Shown in pieces: positions 24,034-36,455 of a stretch of DNA of 64,000 nucleotides (positions are counted from its first letter, which is position 1; each line of letters opens with the position of its first letter). The DNA is taken from positions 54,226,660 to 54,290,659 of the forward strand of contig JACSVZ010000002.1 of the NCBI GenBank assembly GCA_014706295.1, written 5' to 3'. Made by a program: the position numbers and the translations under genes. The notes under the pieces are model-generated. The model worked only from the letters and a program-made list of their open reading frames with translations. It was not told the DNA's origin and ran no database searches. Source of the DNA: Lycocorax pyrrhopterus obiensis (taxonomy: Eukaryota; Chordata; Aves; Passeriformes; Paradisaeidae).

Positions 24034-27000
24034 GATTTCACAATTACCATGTGAAATTCTTAACATTTTTACCTTAATGTGAAAATGGAATATATGCTTC
24101 CACTGTCTTATTCAGTCCATTTTCTAAAAGTTCCATTTTCACTCACAATATTTCAGTCAGCTATGGCTAGATTGAAAGTGAAGTAAACTAGATTCTAGTA
24201 TCCACTTTCAAAATACAATGATACAATCAGAAAAAAACAGAAAATTAGTCTATTACACATATTATTCTTGGGCTTTTCTGGAATGCTACTCCTCTATGGT
24301 TGTGCCCATCTTCATCAACTCAGAATATTGTCTGTTGCATCTCCTGCTTTTCAAATATGCATAGGGAAGGGGTTGTTGTGCTATCTGAAGCACGATATCT
24401 GAGTGCAGGAGTGGGGAAAACAGTAAGCAGTATCTTCACAAAAGGTTCTGCTGAAGGTTTCACTTGTCACACATCACATTCAGACATGCTAGTGGGAATA
24501 TGTTATTGAGGATCCCACTAACAGCTGGATAATGGGACCGGGCATTAACCACGTGGTTGTCCTCAGGAGGCAGCACCACAGGAATCAAAGGACGAGAAAA
24601 ACAAAAAAGTAAGAAAAATCATGGGATGGAACTGAGTGCAGGCTTCCACATTAGCCAAGTGTAGATAACCTGTTAGCAGCAAGAGGAGAAGCTACAGCTG
24701 GGTGATATATTAGGAAAAGGAACAAGACCTGTTTGGAAACACCAAAATGTACAATAATGATTTATTAGCAAGTATGTGTGAAATGTAGCAGATGCTGTTA
24801 AAGGAAGGTACCCAAGCTCAATGAGTCTGTAGGTATTCACAGGGTAGAAAAAGAAAGAAAAACAATGGCCACAAGCATGTGATCTGAATGTAGAAGATGA
24901 TTTTGACCTCTGACAGCAACAGGACAAGAAGTGAATTCATTGCACTCCTACTAGAAATCATCAGGATTTTTTCTTCAGAAGTGAAATAAAATAAAGCAAA
25001 ATTCCTAATTGAGGGAATTGACACACATAAGCCAAAAGTAAATAACAAGGACATGGCTCAAGGTAACACAGTGTCAGTCTTATTTAAAATTCCTTAAAAG
25101 CCTGAAAAGGTAGAAAGAAATAAGCTGTCTGGTACAGGCTGGAATGCAAGTAAGTAAAGGACTACAGGAATAAAAAGGGAATTTAGTTAGAACTCCAATA
25201 CAATTTATCAATCCACAAGTACTGAGCACATGGAGAGAGCTGACAAGTTTATTCATCAAAGTAAATGATATAAATGAACCTAAAAACACTTGGACATTTT
25301 TATGGTGAGCAAGAGAAAAGGGTATTGAAGGATACAATAGATATAAATCAGACAGAAGGGGATATAATAGAAGAATTAAAGAAGAACCTTCTTGGTTCAG
25401 ATGTACTTTTCCGGTTCAGAAATTCCTTTTTTACCATACCAGTGATTAAATGAAACCAACTTCTTTTAAGTATCTCTTAAGTACCATAATCATTGCTCCA
25501 GAACTTACTATACATGGTTGCATGCAGAAACCCCTGACAATTTCCCTTTCTTTCTGGCCACAAAACAATCCTGTGTTCATTGCCTGACAACATAACATGT
25601 AGCATTAAGAGCAGAACTCATAAGATCCAAAAGCAACAGTTTCCTGTCATCTCACCTGCACAGAAAAGCCCAAGCAAGCTGAATGTATTTTTCGGTATTG
25701 ACAGAACCAGTCACACATATTCCCTCCCAGCAGTATGATGGAACAGCCCAGAAACATACCAGCAAATATATCATGGCAAAGACCTTGACTTAATTCTTCC
25801 TTATATCAGTTTTAACTTAGTAAAAGGGCAGAATGGATACAAAATTGGGGGAAAAATAAAAAAATCAAAATTACTTCCTTTAAACAGAACAAGTCATAAT
25901 TTATCTTGCATAAGCCTTGTAATCATGATCATAAAGAAATATTAGAAGCTGCTGGGAGGACTAGTACATGGTTATTCCAGATAATAGCTCTTCTATTGTT
26001 TGTTTGTTTAAAGGAGAGGTATACATTACAAAATTTGATGTATCTTTGATATTTACATCTCCTGCACTTTGCTCTTTTACTCCGTCTTTCCGAAATAACA
26101 CCGCAGAACTCAGAGTATTGCTAGCCACACCATCCTGGGGATCAACAGCGCGTCATGTACTCTAACAGCTGGCCTGACAGAGGCAGGTAGTATACTTCTA
26201 TGTCTTTAAGTAGTTGGAAACTAAAAGCAAGGTAAGTTCTAGCTGCTCTAGTGTGGCAGGGATGCACCTCAGAAGAAACACAGGCTAGATATTACACCAA
26301 CATTTACAACTTGTCTACCTTCACAGTATGAACTACATAGACCTTACCACATACATCAAGTTCTTTTATATCTGCTGTACCAGCTTTAGCTTTAGCAATG
26401 GTTGACAGCTTGTAGTTCAAAAGAAGGTGAAGAACAAAGACTTCCCTAATTTCTGATCCCCTCTGACATTTGAGTAATTTTTTGTCTGTACACAAAGTTT
26501 AAATTTCCTTCTTCTTTCTGTTGGAAATATAGTAAGGAGAATAAAAAAATAAGCTCAACAGCTGTAACAATCTGTAAAAATCTGTCCTCGCCTCATATGT
26601 CCACAGGACTTAAATTGTTCAAAAATAAAAAATAAAAAAAATACAAAATCCAAATATTGTTAGGCTGGCAAAATGAAACATGATTTTATTCTCAATTCCC
26701 TTTGTTTCAAGCTGGTTCTCATTACAGTATTAGCCTGACAGCCCTAAAATCTGAAAACTTCTGTTCATCTCAAAATATCAGCAAGGAAAGCTTAACTTAC
26801 TATTTTCTCTTGCCCATAAGCTTCAGATATGACATGGAAGAATCTCTGTCAGCCAAAAGCAGAATACTCAGCCTTCAAAACTAGCCAAATAACTTTTCTC
26901 TTTTTTTAACAGCAAAACAAATGCGTTTATTATGCAGATGTCTGATGGGAGATTACCAGCAATGGTCACCAGCTCAATACTTCCAAATTTATGTGGTTTT

Positions 27001-28869
27001 CAGGAAAATGGCCTGATTTCCCAAAGCTAGAACCAAGCATGCCTTACCCAAGATTCCAAGACTCTGCCACTAGTTCTGCAGTGACAAATACCAGTAAAGA
27101 TTTTATTGTAAGCCTACAGGGAACACGTTTTAACTTGTACTCTTTCCCTCCCAAATTCCCCACATAAAAAGTCTCAAAGCATAACCATGCCTTGGTTCTG
27201 TTCTCTATGTACCAGTCACTTTTACTTTATGTCTAAGCTGTCTCCCACTGATCATTCATGAAAATAGAATATTAACTTCAGTTTTACCTAGGTTTGTCTG
27301 ATATAAACCATGTTTTTTGCACTACCCTAAGAGAGACAGAGATAATATTAATAAAAAATTCTCAAATTATTCTTACCATATCCTACATGATAGTATCAAT
27401 ACAACTGGTATAAAATCTAAATAGATAATCAATACGGCAATTATTAACCATACAGAAGAGGAATTTAAAAGAGCTGTTCATGTAATACTCAACTCAAAGC
27501 ACTGGAATTCAGGAAGATTTTATGTATTATTATATCCAAGCAAAAATTTGATAAGATTTTCAAAAAGACACTTGTTCTCTGTGTCCTCTGAAGGACGGTG
27601 GTAGAACCAGGCAGAAAACCCCGGGCTATAAGTGAAAAGCAGATTATATATTGTGTACAAACCTTCAAATATCCAGTCTTCACTCCCTGGAACTTGCATC
27701 CTTCTACCTTCTGTTTCTCAGACAGCTGCACTCACATTTGCCAAGACACATACAAAATTTCATCCTATAACAAGTGATGGATACAATTAACTTCTCTAAT
27801 ACAACGACTCACTCACTTCAATGACCTGCTGAGGTCCTTGGCAAGTATTAGGCTGATGCTCACTGTGTTGTGCTTTAGGATCTGACCTGTCTCAAGGAGG
27901 GTCTCAAAAGGGCAATTGCATAAGGAAAACCTCTGCATGGAGAAACAGCACAATTTCATGGTGCATACTTAGCTTGTATATGAATTCTCGGGCAATTTTT
28001 TTCTGAACTTTTAATTTCAGATTTGGTTGCTCTTTCTCTATCAATTCCTTTTCACCACCCTCCCTCCCCCCCTTAGCATGGTAAATGAATCAAATAAACC
28101 CTGAACAAAAATTTGAGAGTAGACTCCTTTACTGTTCAGTGTCTGGTAACTATATGCAGGTTATTTAGGGTTCTACAGTCCCTCACTGAATAATTTCTGT
28201 AAGCATTCCAGGAATTATGGAATCATCTTGAAAGAAAACTAGCAAATCTAACATTGGTGTTTGAGATGGTCTAGTGATTTGACACCAGCCACAAATATTG
28301 CATGATATGTCAGTTCCCTGATTTGAAGGGCATAATTCTCACTGCCTCACACATAAAAAGGCATTTACTTCTTCAGGCTTCATGATCCAGAGACACTCTC
28401 TTACAGACACGTTGCTAAGCTGTCACTAGATCACTGCAAGAAGGTGAGCAAAAAGTCTTCCCCTTCTCCACACAGCTGTATAAATGCTGCTAACAATAAC
28501 TTGTTCTCAGAAATGTGGAGCCCATTTATTTCTTCCCAGCCCTAGATATTAGAAAGTGAAATTGGGCCCAGACCCTATTTACCCCCTGAATTAACACACA
28601 GACTAGTGAAACTAATTTGGAAGTGTATCAAACATTTACTGCACTCCTCCACTTGTACCCATAGTGGCACTAACAACTTGATCTCTCTGGTTTTTACAAG
28701 TTTATTCTCTTAATGTTCACTGTTAGAATAAATATTCCTGCTAGCCAAGTCATTTTGTACAGTTGTTAATGAACACAAGCATTACCAGGATAAATGAAAC
28801 CAAAGTTTTTCATTTAAAAGATTCTTTCCCTCTAGCTTCACCTAACAGACAGTAAGAACAAACCTGAAA

Positions 28870-29130
28870 TTAGCTGTCTCATCGTCTTTGATAGAAGTGG
28901 ATGCCAATAAAGGGGGAAGGAAGAGAGCATGGAGACAGAAGAATGCAAAACTATCCATTTTAAAGCCTGTTTTAGATTGTGTAAAGCTGGCAGTGCATTC
29001 GGTTAATCCCGCGAGTGCTTCGGTGAAAAAATCGCAGCAGGCAGCTGTATACAACATTGAAGGGCTGCCCTTTCTTGTGTTTTTTCTATTTCTGGCAGCA
29101 TATTGTCAGACATGCAGCATCTGTCCATTT
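28870..29130. other. Candidate conserved non-coding element
   Basis: This 260-bp patch contains CpG-bearing words (cattcggttaatcccgcg, gcttcggtg, atcgcagcag) clustered within 60 bp, in a region where CpG is otherwise rare. It has no stop over 82 codons on the plus strand (28888-29136), but the translation resembles no protein I know. Retained CpG and non-repetitive composition are seen in unmethylated or constrained enhancers. That is inference; only an alignment with other birds would show constraint. Confidence 0.25.
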
Positions 29131-32100
29131 CCATAGATTGTGGCTGTACATTCAGTTGAACTAAAACAGTTAAAGGAAAAAAACAAAAGGTAAGGTTCAA
29201 AGGGCACCAAATATCCAGGGCTCTCGGAATTCTGCAGGTGTGGGACTCCTGATTCTGGCTAGCTAACCTTGCTGCAGAAAACACTGCTGTCATTTGCAGA
29301 GCTTTCATATCTGCCTAGTTCCACCCAACCAGTATCCAAATTTCAAAAGCTTGAAAATCAAAGATTTTTTAAAAAGGACAGCCTGGTCCCCGACCTTGCA
29401 TAATAAATGTGGCAGGGGAAAAGAGGGGCAATCATCATCCAATAAAAATGCTTGATTATTGACACAGCAGAATGTACCAGTGGAACAGACCCACAATGCA
29501 GTCTTCAGGATGTATTTGTAAGGATGAAACACAATTTTCTTTTTCTATGACTGCTATTTTTTTTCTCCAAGAAATATCTAAACATTACAAGCGTCAGCTC
29601 AGGCAGAAACCTCTTCCTAATGTGATGGAAATCCGAGGCACTACACAGATGCAAGCCAGCATCTTTTAGGGAAATAATATGAGGTTGAGCAGTACAAATC
29701 TATTCCACTGCTATGTGGACTCTATATTGCTGCTTGTTTTTTAAATAATTTTCACTGTATCTGATGGTTTCTGCCAGGAGTATATTTGAGCTTGGTACGG
29801 TTAAAATACAAATATAAGACAAATAACTGCTCCAAAAAGCTCTCCATGTCAATAGATAAAATGGATAAATAGTGAAAATGGAACGTAGGATTATCCCATT
29901 TTACACAGAGAGAATGAAACTCATAGCTCTATGTTCATTAGTATTAGGTTATCAAAAACCCTAAAACCCAGAAAAACACCAGAAACAAGATTAGGCCTAT
30001 GCACGAGCACTTTTTTCTCAAACTAGCTCCTGTCATAATGAAGAAGTTGCACTGGCTGTGGAAGGACAAGTAAAGTTTGATCTAATAAATAGATTTGCCC
30101 GAAGGTCAGTTAAGAAAGATGAGTGCCTTCTATGTACTATTTAAGATGCCTTGCCACGTATTTCATATTTCTTAGAGTCACTGTAAATAAGAGTGTTGTC
30201 ATGATGCTGAAGTAACAGTTTCTATTAGGAAAAACAAAAGGGGGTTTTTTTCAGTGCTACAGTAAAGGAGTTAAAAACAGGAAATCACATAAAAGTGGAT
30301 AGCATGAAAATTTGTGCTGTGCTTTGGCGTTCCTACAACAAAGGAAAGAAGCACCAGCATGTCTTTTACACTGTAAACACTTCTTTGGAGTTAGTCACTC
30401 TGACTAATACAAAAACATATTTGACAGAAAAATAAAAACAATTTAAAAATGACATACTTCCAGTTTTTAAGTGCTTACTATAAATGATCATCAGGTTGAT
30501 CAAGTGTTTGCATAAGTGATGAATTCAGGTTAAAAGAAAAGTGTTTTAGCAGCCTTTGGTCGGATGCAATATTCTCCACCAACCGAGACATAAACCAAAC
30601 AGACGCAGCAGAGGAAATGCGTTTTGCTCTCTCTGTCCTAAGCTGTTGGGTGACTATGTTTCTACACACTTAAAACCTTAATCATTATCATAAGTTAGAG
30701 AAAAACAAATACACAGAAATTTTATCTGCCAATGGCATTTTAGGAGTTTTCTACAAAATTACGTCCAGACTAAAGAAATTTTAAAAAATAGGAAAAAAAA
30801 AATGCAACGATTAAAAAGACAAAGCCCCTTAAAAACATTTAATCACTATACAGTGTTGAAGGGCTCAAAAAATTTAAAAACCTCTTAAATTTCATTGTGG
30901 TTCTTAGATAAAAAAACAGGACTCCAAAACCTAAAATGCAAGTGTTGTCCATTATGCTTCTAAGCAAACTTAACACTAAGACACCTTTTCATCCTGCTGG
31001 CACTAACACTTCCTTCTTCACTTGAAAATGAAAAAGAAAAAACAAGAAAGTCTCTACAAGGTGAGAAATGTGGCTCTTCATCAGTCAAAGAGCTGACAAT
31101 TCCAGTTCAAAAGACCTACTTTCTTGGTTAATGCTAATCATCCCTTATAACTGATGATAAATCAATTTGCAAGAAACTAGCTTTTACTGTATTTCACTGT
31201 TGTTAGTTTTTCACAGACAAGTTTATTAAGCATAACTTTTTGTCACAGCCTCCATCAAGGGCTTTGATATCTAAGCTTAACTAGTTCACTTGGAACCGCA
31301 TGCCTTTAAATTAAGGTGTAGGACTCTAACAATAGGCTGTAAAAGGTGTATTCTGAAACTTCTAATCAACAGAATTTTAAATTAACTGACAAATACAAAA
31401 TCAGTGCTCTCATTTAGATACACCATAAAGAGCAGGACTGCAAAAGTGCAGCTGAGGGCAGAAGGACTTGAGTGAAATCCTTAGCTGTTAAGAAGCAATA
31501 GAAGAGAACATCATTTGCCATTAGATCCTGTTTTCGAATAGTATTTCAAGAAAAAAAAAAACCTGCCTTAACTTGTAAATATATGTCATAATAAAAATAA
31601 ATTTCATAATTTGCTTTAATGCATTTTTTTAAGTTTCAAGTAAGATCCATACTATTGATGCAGTTGGAAATAAACTGTAGGACAGGCTAGCAACTTGAAA
31701 AAAACCTTTTCACTTAAAATGTTTTGCTTGTAGTGTTTATGAAGTTGCAATCTCCTACACAACTAAACAACAGGGAAAATTTTCAAGTATATTTCAACAA
31801 CACATCCAACTTGAAGACAACCTTCACTAGGTTTTTTAAGAAAAATCTCTCTTGATCGCTGTTCTGTTAAGCTTCACTGTCTCTCCTTCATCTTGGAATA
31901 TTTTCATTTCTGAATTAGCAGCAGGGTCCTTGGAGCTATACATCTAGTGGGCATTTTTCACCATGTAAAAGGGAACACAACTTTGCCTGAAACCTCAAAG
32001 TTTTGTTTTTTGTGCACCTTTATTGCACACTTCAAGAGTGAGAACTTCCTATGCATTAGCTGATATATTAACTCTAGGTAGAAGACTATAATATTTTGCT

Positions 32101-33649
32101 CAGAAATAACCCTGAATAGTTGCCTTGAATAGCCCAAGGCCTGCCGAGTGCTGTCTTTATTACATTTGCAAACAACTTAGGTTGTTTTAACTATTGAAAT
32201 TAAAATAAACCTCATGCTTAAGTCCAAGCAAAATGTGCATGGACATATCTATTCCACAAACTGGAAAATGCTTTCCATATATGGTCCTTTTTGCCTGTCT
32301 TATTTGTGATTTCAATCCACAGACATTGAACCATTAGAATAGACAGAAATTCTGAAATTAAATTGAAAGTATTTTTTCTGAATTTAGGGGAAAAAATCTA
32401 ATTTAAAGCAGAACAGAGCTCAAAAGTAAATATGGTAACTTGCAGTACTTGCTGACTTCCATCAAGATCTCTATGAAGTCAAGAAAATGTGTTCTAAATG
32501 TTAATGTGTTTAAAAAAATCAAGAAAATAAATAAGAAAAGGAAGAGCAAGATGGAAGCAAGGTATATGGGGTAGAAGAGCTATATTATTGAAAACTGTGA
32601 ATGAACTGTCTATTCTTGCCTACTGCTATGCTATACAGAAAATCTATTAATTTAGAAGGCTCTGGACTGAAGGAGAAGCAAATCCTGTGTACCTTGCAAA
32701 AAACCAGAACAAATCCTTAGCGTAAACACATTCTGCTACAGTGGTTCTATTCTCTGTAACCCTCCCAGCAAAGCCCATCCATCTGACCATTTCCTAATCA
32801 GACCTCTCACAGAAGCCTAAAGCAGAAGACAGAATTTCCCTTCTCAGTAAAGGAACAGACGGGATACTGCCGTAAGTAACTGAAGTGTAATAAACTTATA
32901 ATATATATTTTCCCTATTCTTTCTGTCTCTGGTGAATATTTCAAGAAACATAGCTGGATTTAAAACCAGGATAGTTCATCTATTAGGGCAATGACATCAT
33001 CTGTAGATCGATTTTTGAGGAGGCTAAACCAGACCTCATTATGAATAGGGAAAAATTTTCCTGTCAAGCTTTTTAGAACTGTCAGCTGGATACATGTCAT
33101 TAAGAATAAGGTTGGGGTTTTTTTCACTAATGTAGCCTTTAAAAGGTAATGAGCCTCCTCATATGGAGGCTACTTTTTGACAAAGAACTTTGAAATGAAT
33201 GTGACAGTTGTATGTGGTAAATTATATGCATGTGTACATACTGTGTTTGGAGGACATTTGTGGGTATAGAGACTCAGAAAATTGATTGCAAGGAAGGGGA
33301 AAAGAAAGGATTTCAGTCCTAAAGTACAACCTACATTTGATTCAAGTGAATAGTAGTCTTCACTTTGATTTTAAGAGAAGTTGCATTCTACCCAAAATGA
33401 GCTACAGACACCAATCTCCAAGCATATGTACTTGTTACAATTGGCCACATTTGAGTCCATCTTAAGACTGCATCTGTGTATTAGTATTATGTTACACGCA
33501 TGTAATATACACTTACATTAGGAACTTCTATTGATTTAAATTTTGACTGCAATACTTTTTTGCATACATTTTTAAAATGAATAGTAGGAACAGTGCTGCA
33601 AGCAGGCATTCACACATTTCTTTCACTAGAATCAGCATTAGATACTTGC

Positions 33650-33728
33650 TTGAGCAGAGAGGTTGGACTACATGACCTCCTGTGGACCCTTCCAACCTTA
33701 GCCATTCTGTGATTCTGCAATTCTGTGA
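33650..33728 (+). mobile_element. CR1 retroposon, 3' tail only
   Basis: A short 5'-truncated CR1 copy. It shows the standard CR1 3' end: gcagagaggttggactacat, then gacctcctgtggacccttcc, then the terminal attctgtgattctg octamer-type repeats. Only the last roughly 80 bp are present, consistent with early arrest of reverse transcription at insertion. No coding sequence remains. Confidence 0.9.
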
Positions 33729-34910
33729 ATTACTGAGGTATTACACTGTATACGTACATATTTTAACCAATATTCTTAATGCTGTAATTACAGGAATCAC
33801 TCAATTTTATGATCAGTCGGTAAATTTAGAAATGCACGTTTAAGTATCTGCCTGTGTAAAACTGCAGAGGCACAGGTTCCAGATTTTGGAAATGAGGTAT
33901 ACAAATCATGTGTTCCAAAAGGTAATCAAATGACAGCCATTGAACTACCAGAGATAATTACAAATTATTCCCTGTTTCTATGCTACCCCTTCAATCTTCA
34001 ATACTACACAGAGTGCAACTTAATCTGAAAGGTTCTGGCACACTGAATTATGACACTCGATCAGAACATAATATCCAATAAGACAGACAATTAGTGTGAT
34101 AAGAAACAACAGATATTGCAGTGTAACTCTCTCTGCTTTCCCTGACAGTGGCGTACATGAATTTACACCAGCATAAAAGTTATAGCAAAACATACGTCAG
34201 ACCATTTGTTCATAAGCAAGCGAAAATAGTTCATCTATTCACTAGACAAGGAGGAAATACTATAAGCCAAAGAGTGGACAGAAATCAGGATGCCCCAAAG
34301 CCTTCCTGGAGTCCTACCAAAGAAACTTTGGTGTGGGGAAATTGGCTTTCCACAGCCAACCTTTTACAGTCCCTCTGGATTTGAGTGAGCAACCTTAAAC
34401 AAAACCTTAAAGTACTCAGCTTTTTAAAAGAGGGTGTTGGACTGAAATGCTTAACCATAAAGACCAGCTCGTCTTTCTTTTAAATCAACAGTTGTGTCCA
34501 CTTAAGAGGCACCAAAGGGGCACTGTGGTTTTCTTTTAAAGGTTTAAGAAGAGAAGTAGTGAAAGAAATATATCCTCGTATTTCCTTAAAATTGCTGCTA
34601 CTTTAGGAGCTTCTGAAGCACTGGACTGTTTTATTAAAATTGCCTCTTGGTAGCATAATAGTGTTGCCAAAAATTACTGCTCACTGCAGTGATTAAAAAG
34701 TTACTCTTTTTCTTAGAAAAGCTTTGAATTGTTTAGTCTGTCCCCCCAACAGCAGCAAGTGAGCAAAGGGCATGTTTTTAATAAATAAATTAAGACAAAT
34801 AAAAAGCTTAGCACAACTGAATTGGATCCCTGTCTTCTCCTGGTAAATATATCTAATATCACATGCCTATTCAGAGTAGGAAGAAGGGATTTCCCCTCAG
34901 TAAACTCTTG

Positions 34911-34927
34911 GAGAGAGAGAGAGAGAG
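34911..34927. repeat. (GA)n microsatellite
   Basis: Seventeen bases of alternating G and A. A short pure dinucleotide repeat. Confidence 0.9.
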
Positions 34928-34999
34928 CAAATGTAATTGTTCCCCATCTCATGGGATGTGTTACTAAGCCGTGATGCCAGCCACATGCTGATTATGTCT

Positions 35000-35072
35000 C
35001 CTGTTACATAAAGTGTTCTCTTGTGGTGCCAATTGCCTGACGTGTGGTCTGTATCCTGTTACATAAAGTGTT
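35000..35072. repeat. Direct repeat, 18-bp unit, 55-bp period
   Basis: The unit cctgttacataaagtgtt occurs identically at 35000-35017 and 35055-35072. The intervening sequence shares further words (ttgtggtgcc against tgcaccacca on the opposite strand). It looks like a local duplication. Confidence 0.85.
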
Positions 35073-36427
35073 ATCCTGCACCACCATGTGCTGTGCCAAG
35101 GTGCTATTCTTTGCTACCATGCTCCCTGTCTTCAGAGCTCGGACGCCCTTTGTTTCCATGCCTGCTTCTGCCCACATCTTAAAAACCACCTAATGATTAA
35201 AACAAAACAAGAATACTTCTCACTAAACAGTGAAATTTTAGTTATACTGTAAAATAAGAAACAACACAAATTACTGTTGCTCAGGAATTCTGGAGGATAT
35301 GAGAGCGCTGCACGAAAAATCCCATTAAAGACAGAGTCGCTGCAAGGTCCTCTGTGACTCAGACATTGCACCTTCACACTTCTGTCATTTGTGGGTCAAT
35401 CTGAAAGATGGAGTTTTATTTGTCTCACCATTTTCCAAAGGCAGTCCTGAGATCAGCTGTACTGCTTGAGAATAAAGCACCATGAGAGTAAACCACACTG
35501 AGAATAGCTGTCTCTCACAATGTATTGCAATAACACATTGTCAAAGAGTGCTGCTGCTCCAGCAATCTGTAAACATGCTATATCATCAAAACAGTGCAGG
35601 AATGATGATGTATTACTGGAAAGATGGCAGTAGCATAAGAGGAGCACATCTACAAGCAGAGCACACCTGACTACCGGCTGACAGCCAACTCACTGCTCTT
35701 TTGGGTGGCCTAGCAGGAATGACAGTGCTAAATCAGTTGCACTGGCACTACTGTTTCTGGCAACCAAAAATGGCAAGTCTTACATGCACAAAGATAAAGG
35801 TTAGGCAAAGGGTCTCCTAGTTGAGGAGAGACAAAAGAGAAGCTGAATAATCAAATTTTTGTGAGGCCACAGAAAATAGAATCTTATCTCCCAGAGCTTC
35901 TGGCCTTTTCTACAACAGTGCTTTGTAAAGAGGGAATAAGAGCCAGCAACATTATATATTGTCCCCTGAACCCCTGTATGAGGCTAAGGGACATTTTAGT
36001 ATAAATCCTACAATGTGTTACTTTCAGTGTTTTTAAAATATTTCTCAGATCTCAAATAACCCTATTGTGTTTGGTAACATGTTCATCAAATATCAGTGCA
36101 ATCTATCATCAGGAGCAAAGAAATCCCCCAAACAAGAGCAAAAATAGCTCTGCCTGGTCAGTCTTGCTTACATAAGGACCAAGATTAACTCAAGGGATGA
36201 GATTTCAGCTTCATAGACTTGAACAGCCTCAATCCCAGTCACATGATGAAGGCTAGGGAAGGAAGATGCGTTATTTCTTCATTCAAATGGTCTCTTGAGA
36301 ATTTCTACAAAGAAATGGGGCAAAGTCCTGATGCCAGATATAAAGCATGCAAAATGGCAAAACTGAAATATCAGTTTCCCAGCACTTCTAAATCAGAGCT
36401 CATACTACAAGAGGCAACTACAAAAAA

Positions 36428-36455
36428 CCAAACAAACAAACAAACAAACAAAAAA
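36428..36455. repeat. (CAAA)n microsatellite
   Basis: Six consecutive CAAA-type units ending in an A-run. Possibly the remains of a retroposon tail, but no body is recognisable. Confidence 0.9.

Larger units (their letters stand above)
23970..33649. other. AT-rich non-coding stretch
   Basis: About 9.7 kb with no supported gene. A (TA)n run lies at 24017-24033. The patch at about 28870-29130 is unusual for its CpGs and mixed composition in an otherwise CpG-poor setting and is listed separately. The part around 30480-30680 has a similar look but less clearly. No intact repeats are recognised. Confidence 0.65.
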
